The position numbers and the translations under genes are program-made. Shown here one piece after another: positions 27,601 to 34,916 of a DNA stretch of 64,000 bases. The notes beneath the pieces are model-generated. The model searched no databases and was not told where the DNA came from. It was given only the letters and a program-made list of their open reading frames with translations. Positions within the stretch are counted from its first letter, which is position 1, and every line of letters begins with the position of its first letter. Source of the DNA: Thalassotalea sp. HSM 43 (GTDB lineage: Bacteria; Pseudomonadota; Gammaproteobacteria; Enterobacterales; Alteromonadaceae); contig NZ_CP038493.1 of the NCBI RefSeq assembly GCF_004752005.1, positions 3,434,302 to 3,498,301 on the forward strand. The letters are read 5' to 3'.

Positions 27601-28198
27601 GAACAATATTGATGGTTACCGTAACACCGGCAGTGATGACAATAACTTCCCAGCAGGCTTTGATAAAATCACCACCTCAATCATTTGGGGCGAAGGCTCG
27701 GCGTTTTCGACCTGGTTTAGTGGAGCCTACGCGCACATCTTGGGTATTCAAGGCTTGCCAATCAATCCGCTTATTTTACACGTTGGTTTGCACGCTGATT
27801 ACATGCAAGATTACGTTGAGTTAGGATTGACTGAATCGTCTAATGGCAAGCCGTCTGGTTTGATTGAAGACCAGTGGCGTGATATCTGGTGGAACTTGTG
27901 GGCAATGACGGATGCAGATGCCGCTATTACCGATTATAAGTCGATGAGCAGTTATAATACCGAAGCCGGAGAGAGCAAAGCGCATACCTATCATTGGATT
28001 TATACCTTGCAAGAGTTAGGGCAACTTACCTCTGATGCCAATGTCATCACCGCCAATCATCCGAGTGCGATAGCCTTCAGTAACGATGGGGTGATAACCT
28101 ACGTGGTTTATAACTACGGCGATACGAGTGTCACGGTGACCTTTAGTGATGGTAAAGAGGTGGTTGCTGCAGCCAATGGCTTTACCTTGGTCAACTAA
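24602..28198 (+). CDS. Multi-domain GH81 endo-beta-1,3-glucanase (laminarinase) lipoprotein
   Basis: About 1,198 residues. A lipobox signal (IMLSACGGGG) indicates a surface or outer-membrane lipoprotein. Two Ig-like DUF5011-type repeats follow, each with GVYTITYHAKDAAGN or GTYTLTYSATDSVGN. A beta-sandwich module of about 165 residues (SIWDRGINAFDEAIGWG to FLLDNIRFTG) resembles carbohydrate-binding domains. The C-terminal two thirds is the GH81 catalytic part: THKWWGSIPF, LNDHHFHYGYMIRAAA and FARGNNNESTSEAANAYGA, where the paired Glu are the expected catalytic region. It would cut beta-1,3-glucan such as laminarin. The ATG at 24602 has a strong GGGGAG site; the GTG at 24650 would give a tighter signal peptide. 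Confidence 0.9.
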   Translation: MNAAIIWQRKIIWEITVKTKITSSLSVFLISIMLSACGGGGSSSSFGPQEKNQDTADTTAPVISIVGSTEVQHEQGTDYVDSGASASDNVDGDVEVTVDGSVGDAAGVYTITYHAKDAAGNEASATRTVTVKDTLAPQITLNGEQSYTINQGEQFSEPGASAVDLVDGEVSVQITGSVAADIGTYTLTYSATDSVGNAAQVSRTVSVVGAAEEGDLMVFSDGVVNSIWDRGINAFDEAIGWGECSNDQGAGCPSIAWQIVNDSERENVLQVTHANSDTLAGLFIAIDGTIDLSAYSNGSVSFDIKVVSGDSNITMKLDCLFPCSSGDQPIGSKGSTGWETVEVSMATLTGAGLDIKQVNTGIVIWASQAKNTVFLLDNIRFTGITEGEEPPEAGNGSNPPNVEYNITAYGAGSVSDTINPASYRCVYDYGNWIYNAGVVEPGISGCDTATGTPVGQPTKMAPQLTGNAVNKPVPTHKWWGSIPFIGEMTIGDPNKASYITPDPMIARVSNRGIRIMGIGNGLSAHSTGFGYTIPDPFSEVFDGIAIANSDYSDLDAYLKDHSDGSVTVQWQSGDTAVMDATLVHGSPYVYFNVYEGEAIIKTKAVDSGEKGIFYNQDNTLGVWTSVAGNHNNFLITGDADTSFTNVDGDAITISNDANAFTLTYLPDVDASVSSSMIEYFNQYARNVVAKVAIDYSVDRSDNQVTVTHKYLDAAGENIDTIIGMHPLHWKHSEQTTSSYKIRSARGVIKFAQSDSFDYTLQFLGVLPSLPSIDDTFDKSTLEQLVRDFTSTDSAQWNTHTDAYWSGKNYGKVAELIAIADSIDMQTEATALRDWLKQELSDWFSAETNDSLDEVKYFVYDEQWTTLLALEESFASHQQLNDHHFHYGYMIRAAAEICRTDANWCSAEQYGPMIELLIRDYAGGKDDDMFPYLRNFDPANGFSWASGNMNFARGNNNESTSEAANAYGAIVLYGLITGNDTLTERGMYLHASTAASYWQYWNNIDGYRNTGSDDNNFPAGFDKITTSIIWGEGSAFSTWFSGAYAHILGIQGLPINPLILHVGLHADYMQDYVELGLTESSNGKPSGLIEDQWRDIWWNLWAMTDADAAITDYKSMSSYNTEAGESKAHTYHWIYTLQELGQLTSDANVITANHPSAIAFSNDGVITYVVYNYGDTSVTVTFSDGKEVVAAANGFTLVN

Positions 28199-28299
28199 TC
28201 TGAGATCTTGGCTAACATGTGTCGTCTTAGTTCAGTATAATTAAGCTATTCGTTTACCGTGCGCAGCAACAATACGCCGAGAGAAAGTGCAAAGATACA

Positions 28300-28485
28300 A
28301 TGAACCGCAAGAAGAAAATAAAGTCGACCTTGTTAGCCAAGCAAAAAAAAGCCAACGCTAAGCTGCATAAAGTCAATAAGCCGAAGTATGTTTCTAAAGC
28401 AGAGCGAGCTAGATTAGCGGAGCTTGAACAGCAGCAAGGTGCAGACGGTTGCTCTGATGCTGACCAATCTACAAGCGAAAAATAA
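28300..28485 (+). CDS. Small basic protein, DUF2986-like
   Basis: 61 residues, beginning MNRKKKIKSTLLAKQKKANAKL and continuing with NKPKYVSKAERARLAELE. The very basic N-terminus, the KPKYVSKAERA motif and the size fit the DUF2986 family of gammaproteobacteria as I recall it. The function is unknown. Nucleic-acid binding is only suggested by charge. AGAGAAAG precedes the start. Confidence 0.7.
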   Translation: MNRKKKIKSTLLAKQKKANAKLHKVNKPKYVSKAERARLAELEQQQGADGCSDADQSTSEK

Positions 28486-28544
28486 ACACCTTAATGTCAA
28501 AACCTTGTTCTAGCTAACCATGTAACGCTAGACCAAGGCCGTCA

Positions 28545-28931
28545 TTATTTGGATTCAGATTCTGGCGTTTTGGCTTGCAACTTTTCTAATTGCTGATCAA
28601 TATCACCACACTGGCTTTCTATTTCCATTTTACCAACGTTTTGATTACTGCTTTCACTATCAAATACCAATTTCATAAAACGGCTGTCGGCACGGTTTAA
28701 CGTTACCCGAACCTCATCTTTACCTATCAATTCGGCCATTAAAGGTTTGTAACTTTCTGCTTCACCGGCTTTAAAAAAGTCGCTTTCCGCTTTTTGGTGC
28801 GCGACATAACAGCGCGCCACTTGTTCGGCCACGTCTTCTTTGCTTGGTGCAGCTTCTTTGTCTTCAGCAATAGCTTGAAAACTCAGTGAGTGCACAGACA
28901 AGGCGATAATGATAATGTTTAGCTTTTTCAT
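28545..28931 (-). CDS. Exported protein of unknown function
   Basis: 128 residues with a signal peptide (MKKLNIIIIALS to QAIAED). The mature part is charged and helical, with two Cys (CYVAHQ and SQCGDI) that could form a disulfide in the periplasm. I do not recognise a family. It is divergent from the M28 peptidase gene across about 85 bases. Confidence 0.6.
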   Translation of the reverse strand: MKKLNIIIIALSVHSLSFQAIAEDKEAAPSKEDVAEQVARCYVAHQKAESDFFKAGEAESYKPLMAELIGKDEVRVTLNRADSRFMKLVFDSESSNQNVGKMEIESQCGDIDQQLEKLQAKTPESESK

Positions 28932-29016
28932 TTTTTATTCCTTTTATAACCGCTATTTACGTATAAACTTGTATTAAATATTAGGCGCTCAGCCTGTAAA
29001 TGCAATGGAATTGAAA

Positions 29017-30135
29017 ATGAAGATATCAAAGCTGATTGTATCGGCAATGTTACTACTCGGTCACGGTGCTATGGCAGCTAACTCAGCAATGAATAGCGAT
29101 AATGATGCGGATATAAGTGTCAATGTACAGCAACATCTAGTGCAATTAGCACACCCAACAGACGGCATAGGTGCCCGTTTTGCAGGTAGTGAAGAAGAAA
29201 ACAAAGCCGCGCTTTATATCACGAGTCAATTTGCGCAATACGGCTATAAAGCAAGCCTGCAAGGATTTACGGTCACCAAAGGGGATACGTCATTTAGTTC
29301 ACAAAATGTCATCGTTGATAGCAATCCAAGCCTAAAAAAGACGCTCATTGTTGGTGCTCATTTTGACTCGGTCGATGATGGCAGCGGCTCGATGGGGGCC
29401 ATTGATAATGCCTCCAGTATTGCCGTGATGTTGGAAGTTGCTCGCTTAGCAAAACAACAATCTGGCCAGTCATTTAATATTCGTTTTATTGCCTTTGGTG
29501 CAGAAGAAAACGGCTTACACGGTTCTCGTCATTATGTGGAGCAGTTGTTGCAATCCGAACAAGCCACCCAAGTGGTCGGCATGATAAACCTCGACACCAT
29601 CGCTGGTGGTGACATCAGCTATGTACACAGCGCCCATTCAACGCCATATAAATGCAGTAAAACACTAGGCCAGCAATACAGTAAACAAACCTACATGAGA
29701 GATGCGCTATTAATGGCGTCACAAGCACAATTAAAAGACAACGCCTATCAGATCCATAAAGGTTACCCCAACAATCCTAAAGGCGAAGCGGGCGGTTGGA
29801 GCGATCATAAAGTGTTTGCTTGTGCGGGTATCGCGATCGCGTTTATTGAATCAACCAATTACCACTTAAATGGTAAACAAGGCAATGATGGTTACTCACA
29901 AACCATAAACGACGCCTTTTGGGACTGTTTTGATAAAACGAAACTCAGTGCTTGTGATCGACAAAAAGAACGCAAGTGGGGCGAGATATGGCATACCAAG
30001 TACGATGATATCGACACCTTGCAACAGATATTCCCTGAGCGTGTTAATACCATGATGGTTCAACATGTATTAGTGCTCAGTCACTTTTTGAGTGAGGCCG
30101 AGCATTATCTTGCACAGGTGACAATAACTGAATAA
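29017..30135 (+). CDS. Secreted M28-family zinc aminopeptidase
   Basis: About 372 residues. A signal peptide (MKISKLIVSAMLLLGHGAMA) leads to an M28 fold. The di-zinc ligand segments are visible: GAHFDSVDDGSGSMGAIDNASS (His and bridging Asp), GAEENGLHGSRHY (catalytic Glu), MINLDTIAG (Asp) and GGWSDHKVF (His). Such enzymes release N-terminal amino acids from peptides outside the cytoplasm. I prefer the ATG at 29017, with GGAA 6 bases upstream, to the ATG at 29005. The gene is not obviously linked in function to its neighbours. Confidence 0.87.
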   Translation: MKISKLIVSAMLLLGHGAMAANSAMNSDNDADISVNVQQHLVQLAHPTDGIGARFAGSEEENKAALYITSQFAQYGYKASLQGFTVTKGDTSFSSQNVIVDSNPSLKKTLIVGAHFDSVDDGSGSMGAIDNASSIAVMLEVARLAKQQSGQSFNIRFIAFGAEENGLHGSRHYVEQLLQSEQATQVVGMINLDTIAGGDISYVHSAHSTPYKCSKTLGQQYSKQTYMRDALLMASQAQLKDNAYQIHKGYPNNPKGEAGGWSDHKVFACAGIAIAFIESTNYHLNGKQGNDGYSQTINDAFWDCFDKTKLSACDRQKERKWGEIWHTKYDDIDTLQQIFPERVNTMMVQHVLVLSHFLSEAEHYLAQVTITE

Positions 30136-30144
30136 AAATTGGCC

Positions 30145-30161
30145 TGCACCTGAACAGGGCG
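30145..30161 (+). promoter_or_regulatory. Possible NtrC-like half-site upstream of nasT
   Basis: TGCACC followed by an imperfect second half (AGGGCG). It lies 101 bases upstream of the sigma-54 element, the same distance as in the nrtA promoter. The match to TGCACC-N5-GGTGCA is only partial. Confidence 0.3.
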
Positions 30162-30245
30162 ATTTTTGCCTTATTTTGACACATTTTAAGTGAATTGATA
30201 TCAAGAATGTCGCTTAATGCCCTGTAAAATATAGGTTTTGTTGGT

Positions 30246-30261
30246 TGGCACAAAGTTTGAA
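30246..30261 (+). promoter_or_regulatory. Sigma-54 promoter of nasT-nasS
   Basis: TGGCAC-A-AAGT-TTG-AA matches the -24/-12 consensus TGGCACRNNNNTTGCW at every fixed position except the C of the -12 GC. It lies 38 bases before the nasT start and within a 56-base segment that is about 70 percent identical to the nrtA promoter. Confidence 0.65.
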
Positions 30262-30298
30262 TAGTAATGGCTAGTTGTCGCAATTTTCTATTTTGTAT

Positions 30299-30922
30299 AT
30301 GAAAAACAACAATACCTTATCCATTACAAATAAATTAAAAGTGCTATTGGTAGAAACAGACCATGAAAAAGCGCAGGTCCTTCAGGATGCCTTGAAGCGT
30401 GCCTATTATGAAATTGAGCGAGTCAGCATTGGTGGCATGTCACTGTTAAAGCAAGTGGAGCAATCACAGCCCGATATCATTATTATCGATATGGAATCTC
30501 CCGACCGTGACATGTTGGAAAGTTTGAACCGCATTTCCCACGCCGCACCTAAACCTGTGGTGATGTTTTCTGAGCAAGAAGATGAGTCGACCATCAATCA
30601 ATTGGTCAAATCCGGTGTAAGCGCCTATGTTATCGGCGGTATTGAGAAAGCCCGGGTTAAGTCCATCGTTGATATCGCTGTCGCCCGTTTTGGCGAATAT
30701 CAAAACCTGCGTAACGAACTCAAAGTAACCAAGCAAAAGCTGTCGTCACAAAAGAACATTGAAAAAGCGAAATTGTGGTTGATGCAATCACGTAACATGA
30801 ATGAAAACGATGCTTATCACTTTTTACGCAAAACCGCGATGGATAACAGCCAACGAGTGGAGGATGTCGCCAAAAACATGTTGGCAATGGCCTCCATGTT
30901 TAGCAAAGAGGGAGTTAGCTGA
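30299..30922 (+). CDS. nasT: ANTAR-domain antiterminator NasT
   Basis: About 207 residues. The N-terminal receiver-like domain has KVLLVETDHEKAQVL and IIIIDMESPDRDML, where the Asp occupies the usual acceptor site. A coiled linker precedes a C-terminal ANTAR domain (KAKLWLMQSRNMNENDAYHFLRKTAMDNSQRVEDVA). NasT binds paired hexaloop hairpins in nitrate-operon leaders and prevents termination; NasS holds it inactive without nitrate. nasS follows after 2 bases. The ATG at 30299 lacks an obvious ribosome site; an upstream TTG at 30275 is in frame. A leader with matching RNA hairpins lies before nrtA. Confidence 0.88.
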   Translation: MKNNNTLSITNKLKVLLVETDHEKAQVLQDALKRAYYEIERVSIGGMSLLKQVEQSQPDIIIIDMESPDRDMLESLNRISHAAPKPVVMFSEQEDESTINQLVKSGVSAYVIGGIEKARVKSIVDIAVARFGEYQNLRNELKVTKQKLSSQKNIEKAKLWLMQSRNMNENDAYHFLRKTAMDNSQRVEDVAKNMLAMASMFSKEGVS

Positions 30923-30924
30923 TC

Positions 30925-32040
30925 ATGAACCACGGACACTTTACGTCAATGCCAACACCACAATGCAAAATAGGCTTTATGCCATTAACGGATTGCGCGC
31001 CATTAGTGGTTGCCAAAGAACTCGGGTTTTTTAAAGAATTTGGCCTTGATGTCGAATTGGTAAAGCAAAACTCCTGGGCCAGTATGCGAGATAAGTTATC
31101 GGCTGGTGTCATTGATATGGGCCAGTTGTTGGCGCCAATGCCGTTGGCAGGGGCGTTAGGTCTTGATAAACAATGTGAAAACTTGATTGCACCGTTTGTG
31201 CTTAGCCGCAATGGTAATGCCATTACCATCAGTCGTGATTTACATACAAAAAGCGCCATAGGTTTGAATTTTCATCAAGGCTCGGAAGCCAGTTACTTAA
31301 AACCGCTGATCCATGAGTTAAAACAAAAAGGCGAAAAACTCACGTTTGCAACCGTCTACCCATACAGTTGTCACTATCTGCAATTGCAAAGTTATTTTCA
31401 GCAAGCGGGTATTGCGCAGAGTGATGTCAATATCGTTATCATCTCCCCGAGTAACATGGTCAGTGCGCTACGCCAAGGTGATATCGATGGCTTTTGTGTT
31501 GGCGGACCTTACAACGCCAAAGCCGTGCGCGAAGGTATTGGCGTTACGGTGGCGACATCAATCGATATTTGGCCGGATTTACCGGAAAAAGTTTTGGCGT
31601 TTAAAAAGCATTGGTATTTGCAGCAACCGGATACCGCCTACGCGCTATTAAAAGCAGTGCAGCGCGCTTGTCGCTGGTTAGAAGTAACGGCTAATCGATT
31701 CGAAGCGGCGAGAATGCTTAGCAAGCGTGATTATCTAAATACCGCAATCGATATTATTGCCCCAAGTTTATTAGGCAGTTGTCTGACATTTCCGGGCGCG
31801 GAGCCGCGCAGCGTGCCAGCGTATAATCGCTTTACTTGCTGTCATGAACAGGGCAGTAATCGACCTGATAATCATGATATGAGTCAGCTGTATCGATACT
31901 TTAAATTAAGCTTTGCTGATCAGCTTGACCAAAAACGTTTACTGCAGCTGAAGTTGGAAGATATTTACAGCACAGCGCTATACGACCGTTCAACGAATTG
32001 GCGTATGCAAAGCAACTCAGCTTTACGGTTAGTTAAGTAG
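30925..32040 (+). CDS. nasS: Nitrate-sensing NasS (cytosolic NrtA-like protein)
   Basis: 371 residues, homologous to the nitrate-binding protein NrtA encoded downstream: IGFMPLTDCAPLVVAKELGFF against [21 protein letters not shown]. It has no signal peptide, as expected for the cytosolic nitrate sensor NasS that binds NasT and releases it when nitrate is bound. The next motifs, NSWASMRDKLSAGVIDMGQLLAPMP and IDGFCVGGPYNAKAV, follow the ligand-binding pattern. The gene order here is nasT then nasS, whereas nasS-nasT is the order I know from other proteobacteria. Confidence 0.88.
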   Translation: MNHGHFTSMPTPQCKIGFMPLTDCAPLVVAKELGFFKEFGLDVELVKQNSWASMRDKLSAGVIDMGQLLAPMPLAGALGLDKQCENLIAPFVLSRNGNAITISRDLHTKSAIGLNFHQGSEASYLKPLIHELKQKGEKLTFATVYPYSCHYLQLQSYFQQAGIAQSDVNIVIISPSNMVSALRQGDIDGFCVGGPYNAKAVREGIGVTVATSIDIWPDLPEKVLAFKKHWYLQQPDTAYALLKAVQRACRWLEVTANRFEAARMLSKRDYLNTAIDIIAPSLLGSCLTFPGAEPRSVPAYNRFTCCHEQGSNRPDNHDMSQLYRYFKLSFADQLDQKRLLQLKLEDIYSTALYDRSTNWRMQSNSALRLVK

Positions 32041-32044
32041 GTAG

Positions 32045-32061
32045 TGCACCAAAACGGGTAA
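32045..32061 (+). promoter_or_regulatory. Possible NtrC-binding site upstream of nrtA
   Basis: TGCACCAAAACGGGTAA resembles TGCACC-N5-GGTGCA, with the left half complete and the right half partial. It lies 100 bases upstream of the sigma-54 element, a normal enhancer distance. Confidence 0.4.
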
Positions 32062-32144
32062 TTGCTGCTGCAATATAAAGCGAAAAGCAAAATATAAACT
32101 TTTTAAATTTTTTTAATGCCTTGTATTATATGGTTTTTATTACT

Positions 32145-32160
32145 TGGCACAGTATCTGCT
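32145..32160 (+). promoter_or_regulatory. Sigma-54 promoter of the nrtABD-nirBD-nasA operon
   Basis: TGGCAC-A-GTAT-CTGCT matches TGGCACRNNNNTTGCW at all but one fixed base. Transcription would start near 32171 and produce a leader of about 270 bases that contains the ANTAR hairpins and the terminator. Confidence 0.75.
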
Positions 32161-32176
32161 TAGTATTAATAGTCGG

Positions 32177-32198
32177 TTGATGATAAACGAATCATCAA
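32177..32198 (+). ncRNA. Extra hexaloop hairpin at the start of the nrtA leader
   Basis: TTGATGAT, loop AAACGA, ATCATCAA: a perfect 8-bp stem a few bases after the predicted transcript start. The loop has A at position 1 but G at position 5, not 4, so it is not a standard ANTAR site. It may protect the 5' end or act as an additional or decoy hairpin. Confidence 0.5.
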
Positions 32199-32294
32199 TT
32201 GGCACAACGTGGTGACCACAATGGCATCACAGATTCACAATAAGAGAATCAATAAAAGTCGTTGATGACCTCAACAGCGAGGGTTGGCGACAAA

Positions 32295-32360
32295 GCAAGT
32301 TAAACGTATAACTTGCGCATAACAATTTAACGAAACTAATTTAACTGCAACGGCGTAGTT
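32295..32360 (+). ncRNA. ANTAR-target leader RNA (two hexaloop hairpins)
   Basis: Hairpin P1 is GCAAGTTA (32295-32302), loop AACGTA, TAACTTGC (32309-32316). Hairpin P2 is AACTGC (32343-32348), loop AACGGC, GTAGTT (32355-32360), with one G-U pair. Both six-base loops have A at position 1 and G at position 4, the known recognition pattern for ANTAR proteins. AAACTAAT (32333-32340) and ATTAGTTT (32365-32372) extend an outer stem around P2. The terminator begins 20 bases later. NasT, encoded just upstream, is the obvious ligand. Confidence 0.8.
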
Positions 32361-32380
32361 TCCGATTAGTTTGGCATAGC

Positions 32381-32428
32381 AGCCTGTCAGATCCCGATTT
32401 GTGGATGTGACGGGCTTTTTGTTTTTTT
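32381..32428 (+). terminator. Leader terminator (attenuator) before nrtA
   Basis: AGCC-T-GTCA-G-ATCC pairs with GGAT-G-TGAC-G-GGCT (one G-U pair and one G-G mismatch) around CGATTTGT and is followed by a long T tract. It lies 17 bases before the nrtA start, so transcription would stop here unless antitermination by NasT intervenes. Confidence 0.85.
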
Positions 32429-32444
32429 AATCTGAGGAAATGTA

Positions 32445-33842
32445 ATGAAACATTCATGGAAAAAAATACATAAGCACGTATGTCAGGCCGTATTGGCGGC
32501 GTCAGTTGCTTTGACATCACTAAGTGCTATGGCTAAGGCTGATAAAATTGAACTGGGTTACCCTGAAAAGGAAGAGCTTAAGTTTGGCTTTATCAAATTG
32601 ACCGATATGGCACCTATTGCCATCGCATACGAAAAAGGCTTTTTTGAAGATGAAGGCTTGTATGTCACCATCGAAGCGCAAGCGAACTGGAAAGTCTTAC
32701 TTGACGGTGTTATTGACGGTCGATTGGACGGTGCTCACATGTTGGCCGGTCAACCAATAGCTGCGACTATCGGTTATGGTACTGAGGCAGAAATCATCAC
32801 CCCGTTTTCGATGGACTTAAACGGTAACGGCATCACTGTATCGAATGATATTTGGCGTCAAATGAAAGTCAATATTCCAAAAATGGCTGATGGTCGTCCG
32901 GTACACCCAATAAAAGCCGATGCCTTAAAACCTGTGGTTGAGAAGTACGCAGATGAAGGTAAGCCATTTAATATGGGCATGGTATTCCCTGTCTCGACGC
33001 ACAACTATGAATTGCGTTACTGGCTTGCCGCTGGTGGTATCCACCCTGGTTACTACGCACCACATAAAGGCGACACCTCTGGTCAATTAGACGCTGAAGT
33101 GTTGTTATCTGTGACACCACCACCACAAATGCCAGCGACCATGGAAGCAGGCACGATATACGGCTATTGCGTAGGCGAACCTTGGAACCAACAAGCAGTA
33201 TTTAAAGGTATTGGTGTGCCAGTGGTAACCGATTATGAAATCTGGAAAGACAACCCAGAAAAGGTATTCGGTATCACTAAACAGTTTGCTGAAAAGTATC
33301 CAAATACCACTATTCGCCTTACTCGTGCGTTGATTCGTGCCGCAAAATGGCTTGATGAAAACAACAATGCCAATCGCCCTGAAGCGGTAAAAATATTAGC
33401 TCAATCAAACTATGTTGGTGCTGATGCTGAAGTAATTGCCAATTCTATGACAGGTACCTTCGAATATGAGAAGGGCGATAAACGTGAGGTTCCAGACTTT
33501 AATGTCTTCTTCCGTTACAACGCGACCTACCCATATTATTCAGACGCTATCTGGTACTTAACGCAAATGCGTCGTTGGGGCCAAATTGACAGTGACAAGC
33601 CTGACAGCTGGTACATGGACGTCGCTAAGAAAGTCTATCGCCCAGATATCTATGAGAAAGCAGCGCAGTCATTAATTGATGAAAAATTAATGTCTAGCTC
33701 AGACTTCCCAACGTTAGCGAATGAAGACGGTTTTAGAGACCCTCAAACCCACTTTATTGATGGCATTGTCTATGACGGAACCAAACCAAACGAATACATC
33801 AATAAATTTTCAATCGGCTTAAAAGCTGGCGATAAGATTTAA
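32445..33842 (+). CDS. nrtA: Periplasmic nitrate-binding protein of ABC transporter
   Basis: 465 residues with a signal peptide ending near LSAMAKA and no lipobox, so a soluble periplasmic receptor. It belongs to the NrtA/NasF (CmpA) family, with [21 protein letters not shown], the [18 protein letters not shown] segment and [19 protein letters not shown]. The role is nitrate (and possibly nitrite) capture for NrtBD. It has a good AGGAAA ribosome site directly after the leader terminator. Bicarbonate-binding CmpA is the main alternative family member, but the context argues for nitrate. Confidence 0.93.
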   Translation: MKHSWKKIHKHVCQAVLAASVALTSLSAMAKADKIELGYPEKEELKFGFIKLTDMAPIAIAYEKGFFEDEGLYVTIEAQANWKVLLDGVIDGRLDGAHMLAGQPIAATIGYGTEAEIITPFSMDLNGNGITVSNDIWRQMKVNIPKMADGRPVHPIKADALKPVVEKYADEGKPFNMGMVFPVSTHNYELRYWLAAGGIHPGYYAPHKGDTSGQLDAEVLLSVTPPPQMPATMEAGTIYGYCVGEPWNQQAVFKGIGVPVVTDYEIWKDNPEKVFGITKQFAEKYPNTTIRLTRALIRAAKWLDENNNANRPEAVKILAQSNYVGADAEVIANSMTGTFEYEKGDKREVPDFNVFFRYNATYPYYSDAIWYLTQMRRWGQIDSDKPDSWYMDVAKKVYRPDIYEKAAQSLIDEKLMSSSDFPTLANEDGFRDPQTHFIDGIVYDGTKPNEYINKFSIGLKAGDKI

Positions 33843-33868
33843 CACTAACTAGGCCCGGAGACGTACCA

Positions 33869-34885
33869 ATGAGCTTATTAATCGCAAAAATCGTAAATAC
33901 AAAACTGGCAGATGTTGGCTTTTTTAATCGCAACCAACAGTTCGAAATGTCAGCAAAGCTTGGCCAACAATTGACCGCCATGCTGATGCCTTTGGTTGGT
34001 GTACTTTGTTTTTTGTTTATTTGGTCATTGTCGGCCAGTCAAATTGAGACGTCTTTGGGCAAATTTCCAGGACCAGGTGCTGTCGTCACTCAAGTCGGAA
34101 ATTTATATAACGAACATGTTAGTGAACGAGGTAAAGAAGAGGCGTTTTATCAGCGCCAAGAAAAACGTAATGCCGAACGTCTGGCCAAAGACCCAAGTTA
34201 TGTTGTCAAAGTAAGAGCCTACACAGGTAAAGAGACCTTTGTCGATCAAATTGCAACCAGTCTTATTACCGTATTAGCAGGCTTTTTATTGGCAGCTGTT
34301 CTCGCCATTCCACTGGGGATTGCTATCGGACTGAGCAAAGCATTGAACAGTGCTATCAACCCGATGATCCAAATCTTTAAACCGGTGTCGCCTCTAGCGT
34401 GGCTGCCTTTGGTCACTATGGTTGTGAGTGCGGTTTATGTGTCAAACGATCCGTTGTTTGCTAAGTCATTTATCAACTCGATGATCACCGTCACCTTGTG
34501 TTGTTTGTGGCCAATGATCATTCAAACCTCTGTTGGTGTTGCGTCATTAAACAGTGACTGGATCAACGTATCTAGAGTGTTACGTCTTCCGGCGTTAACT
34601 CACGTGCGCAAGATTGTTTTACCGGCGACGATACCTGCTATTTTCACTGGCATGCGTACCTCGTTAGGTATTGCTTGGATGGTATTAATTGCCGCAGAAA
34701 TGCTGGCGCAAAACCCTGGCCTTGGCAAGTTTGTTTGGGATGAGTTTCAAAATGGTAGTTCCCAATCATTGTCTCGCATCATGACCGCCGTATTTGTTAT
34801 CGGCTTAATCGGCTATATGTTGGACCGCGGCATGTTGCTATTACAGCGCTGGTTGTCATGGGACAAAGCAAGTGCAAGTCGTTAA
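33869..34885 (+). CDS. nrtB: Nitrate ABC transporter permease
   Basis: 338-residue inner-membrane permease of the NrtB/TauC type. There is an N-terminal helix (about residues 35-53), a charged periplasmic segment (about 80-125) and then five helices. The EAA-like loop is around SRVLRLPALTHVRKIVLPATIPAIFTG. It couples NrtA to the NrtD ATPase. It follows nrtA by 26 bases, with CCCGGAG before the start. Confidence 0.93.
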   Translation: MSLLIAKIVNTKLADVGFFNRNQQFEMSAKLGQQLTAMLMPLVGVLCFLFIWSLSASQIETSLGKFPGPGAVVTQVGNLYNEHVSERGKEEAFYQRQEKRNAERLAKDPSYVVKVRAYTGKETFVDQIATSLITVLAGFLLAAVLAIPLGIAIGLSKALNSAINPMIQIFKPVSPLAWLPLVTMVVSAVYVSNDPLFAKSFINSMITVTLCCLWPMIIQTSVGVASLNSDWINVSRVLRLPALTHVRKIVLPATIPAIFTGMRTSLGIAWMVLIAAEMLAQNPGLGKFVWDEFQNGSSQSLSRIMTAVFVIGLIGYMLDRGMLLLQRWLSWDKASASR

Positions 34886-34916
34886 TCAATTTCATACAGG
34901 CTTAAAGGAGTAACAG

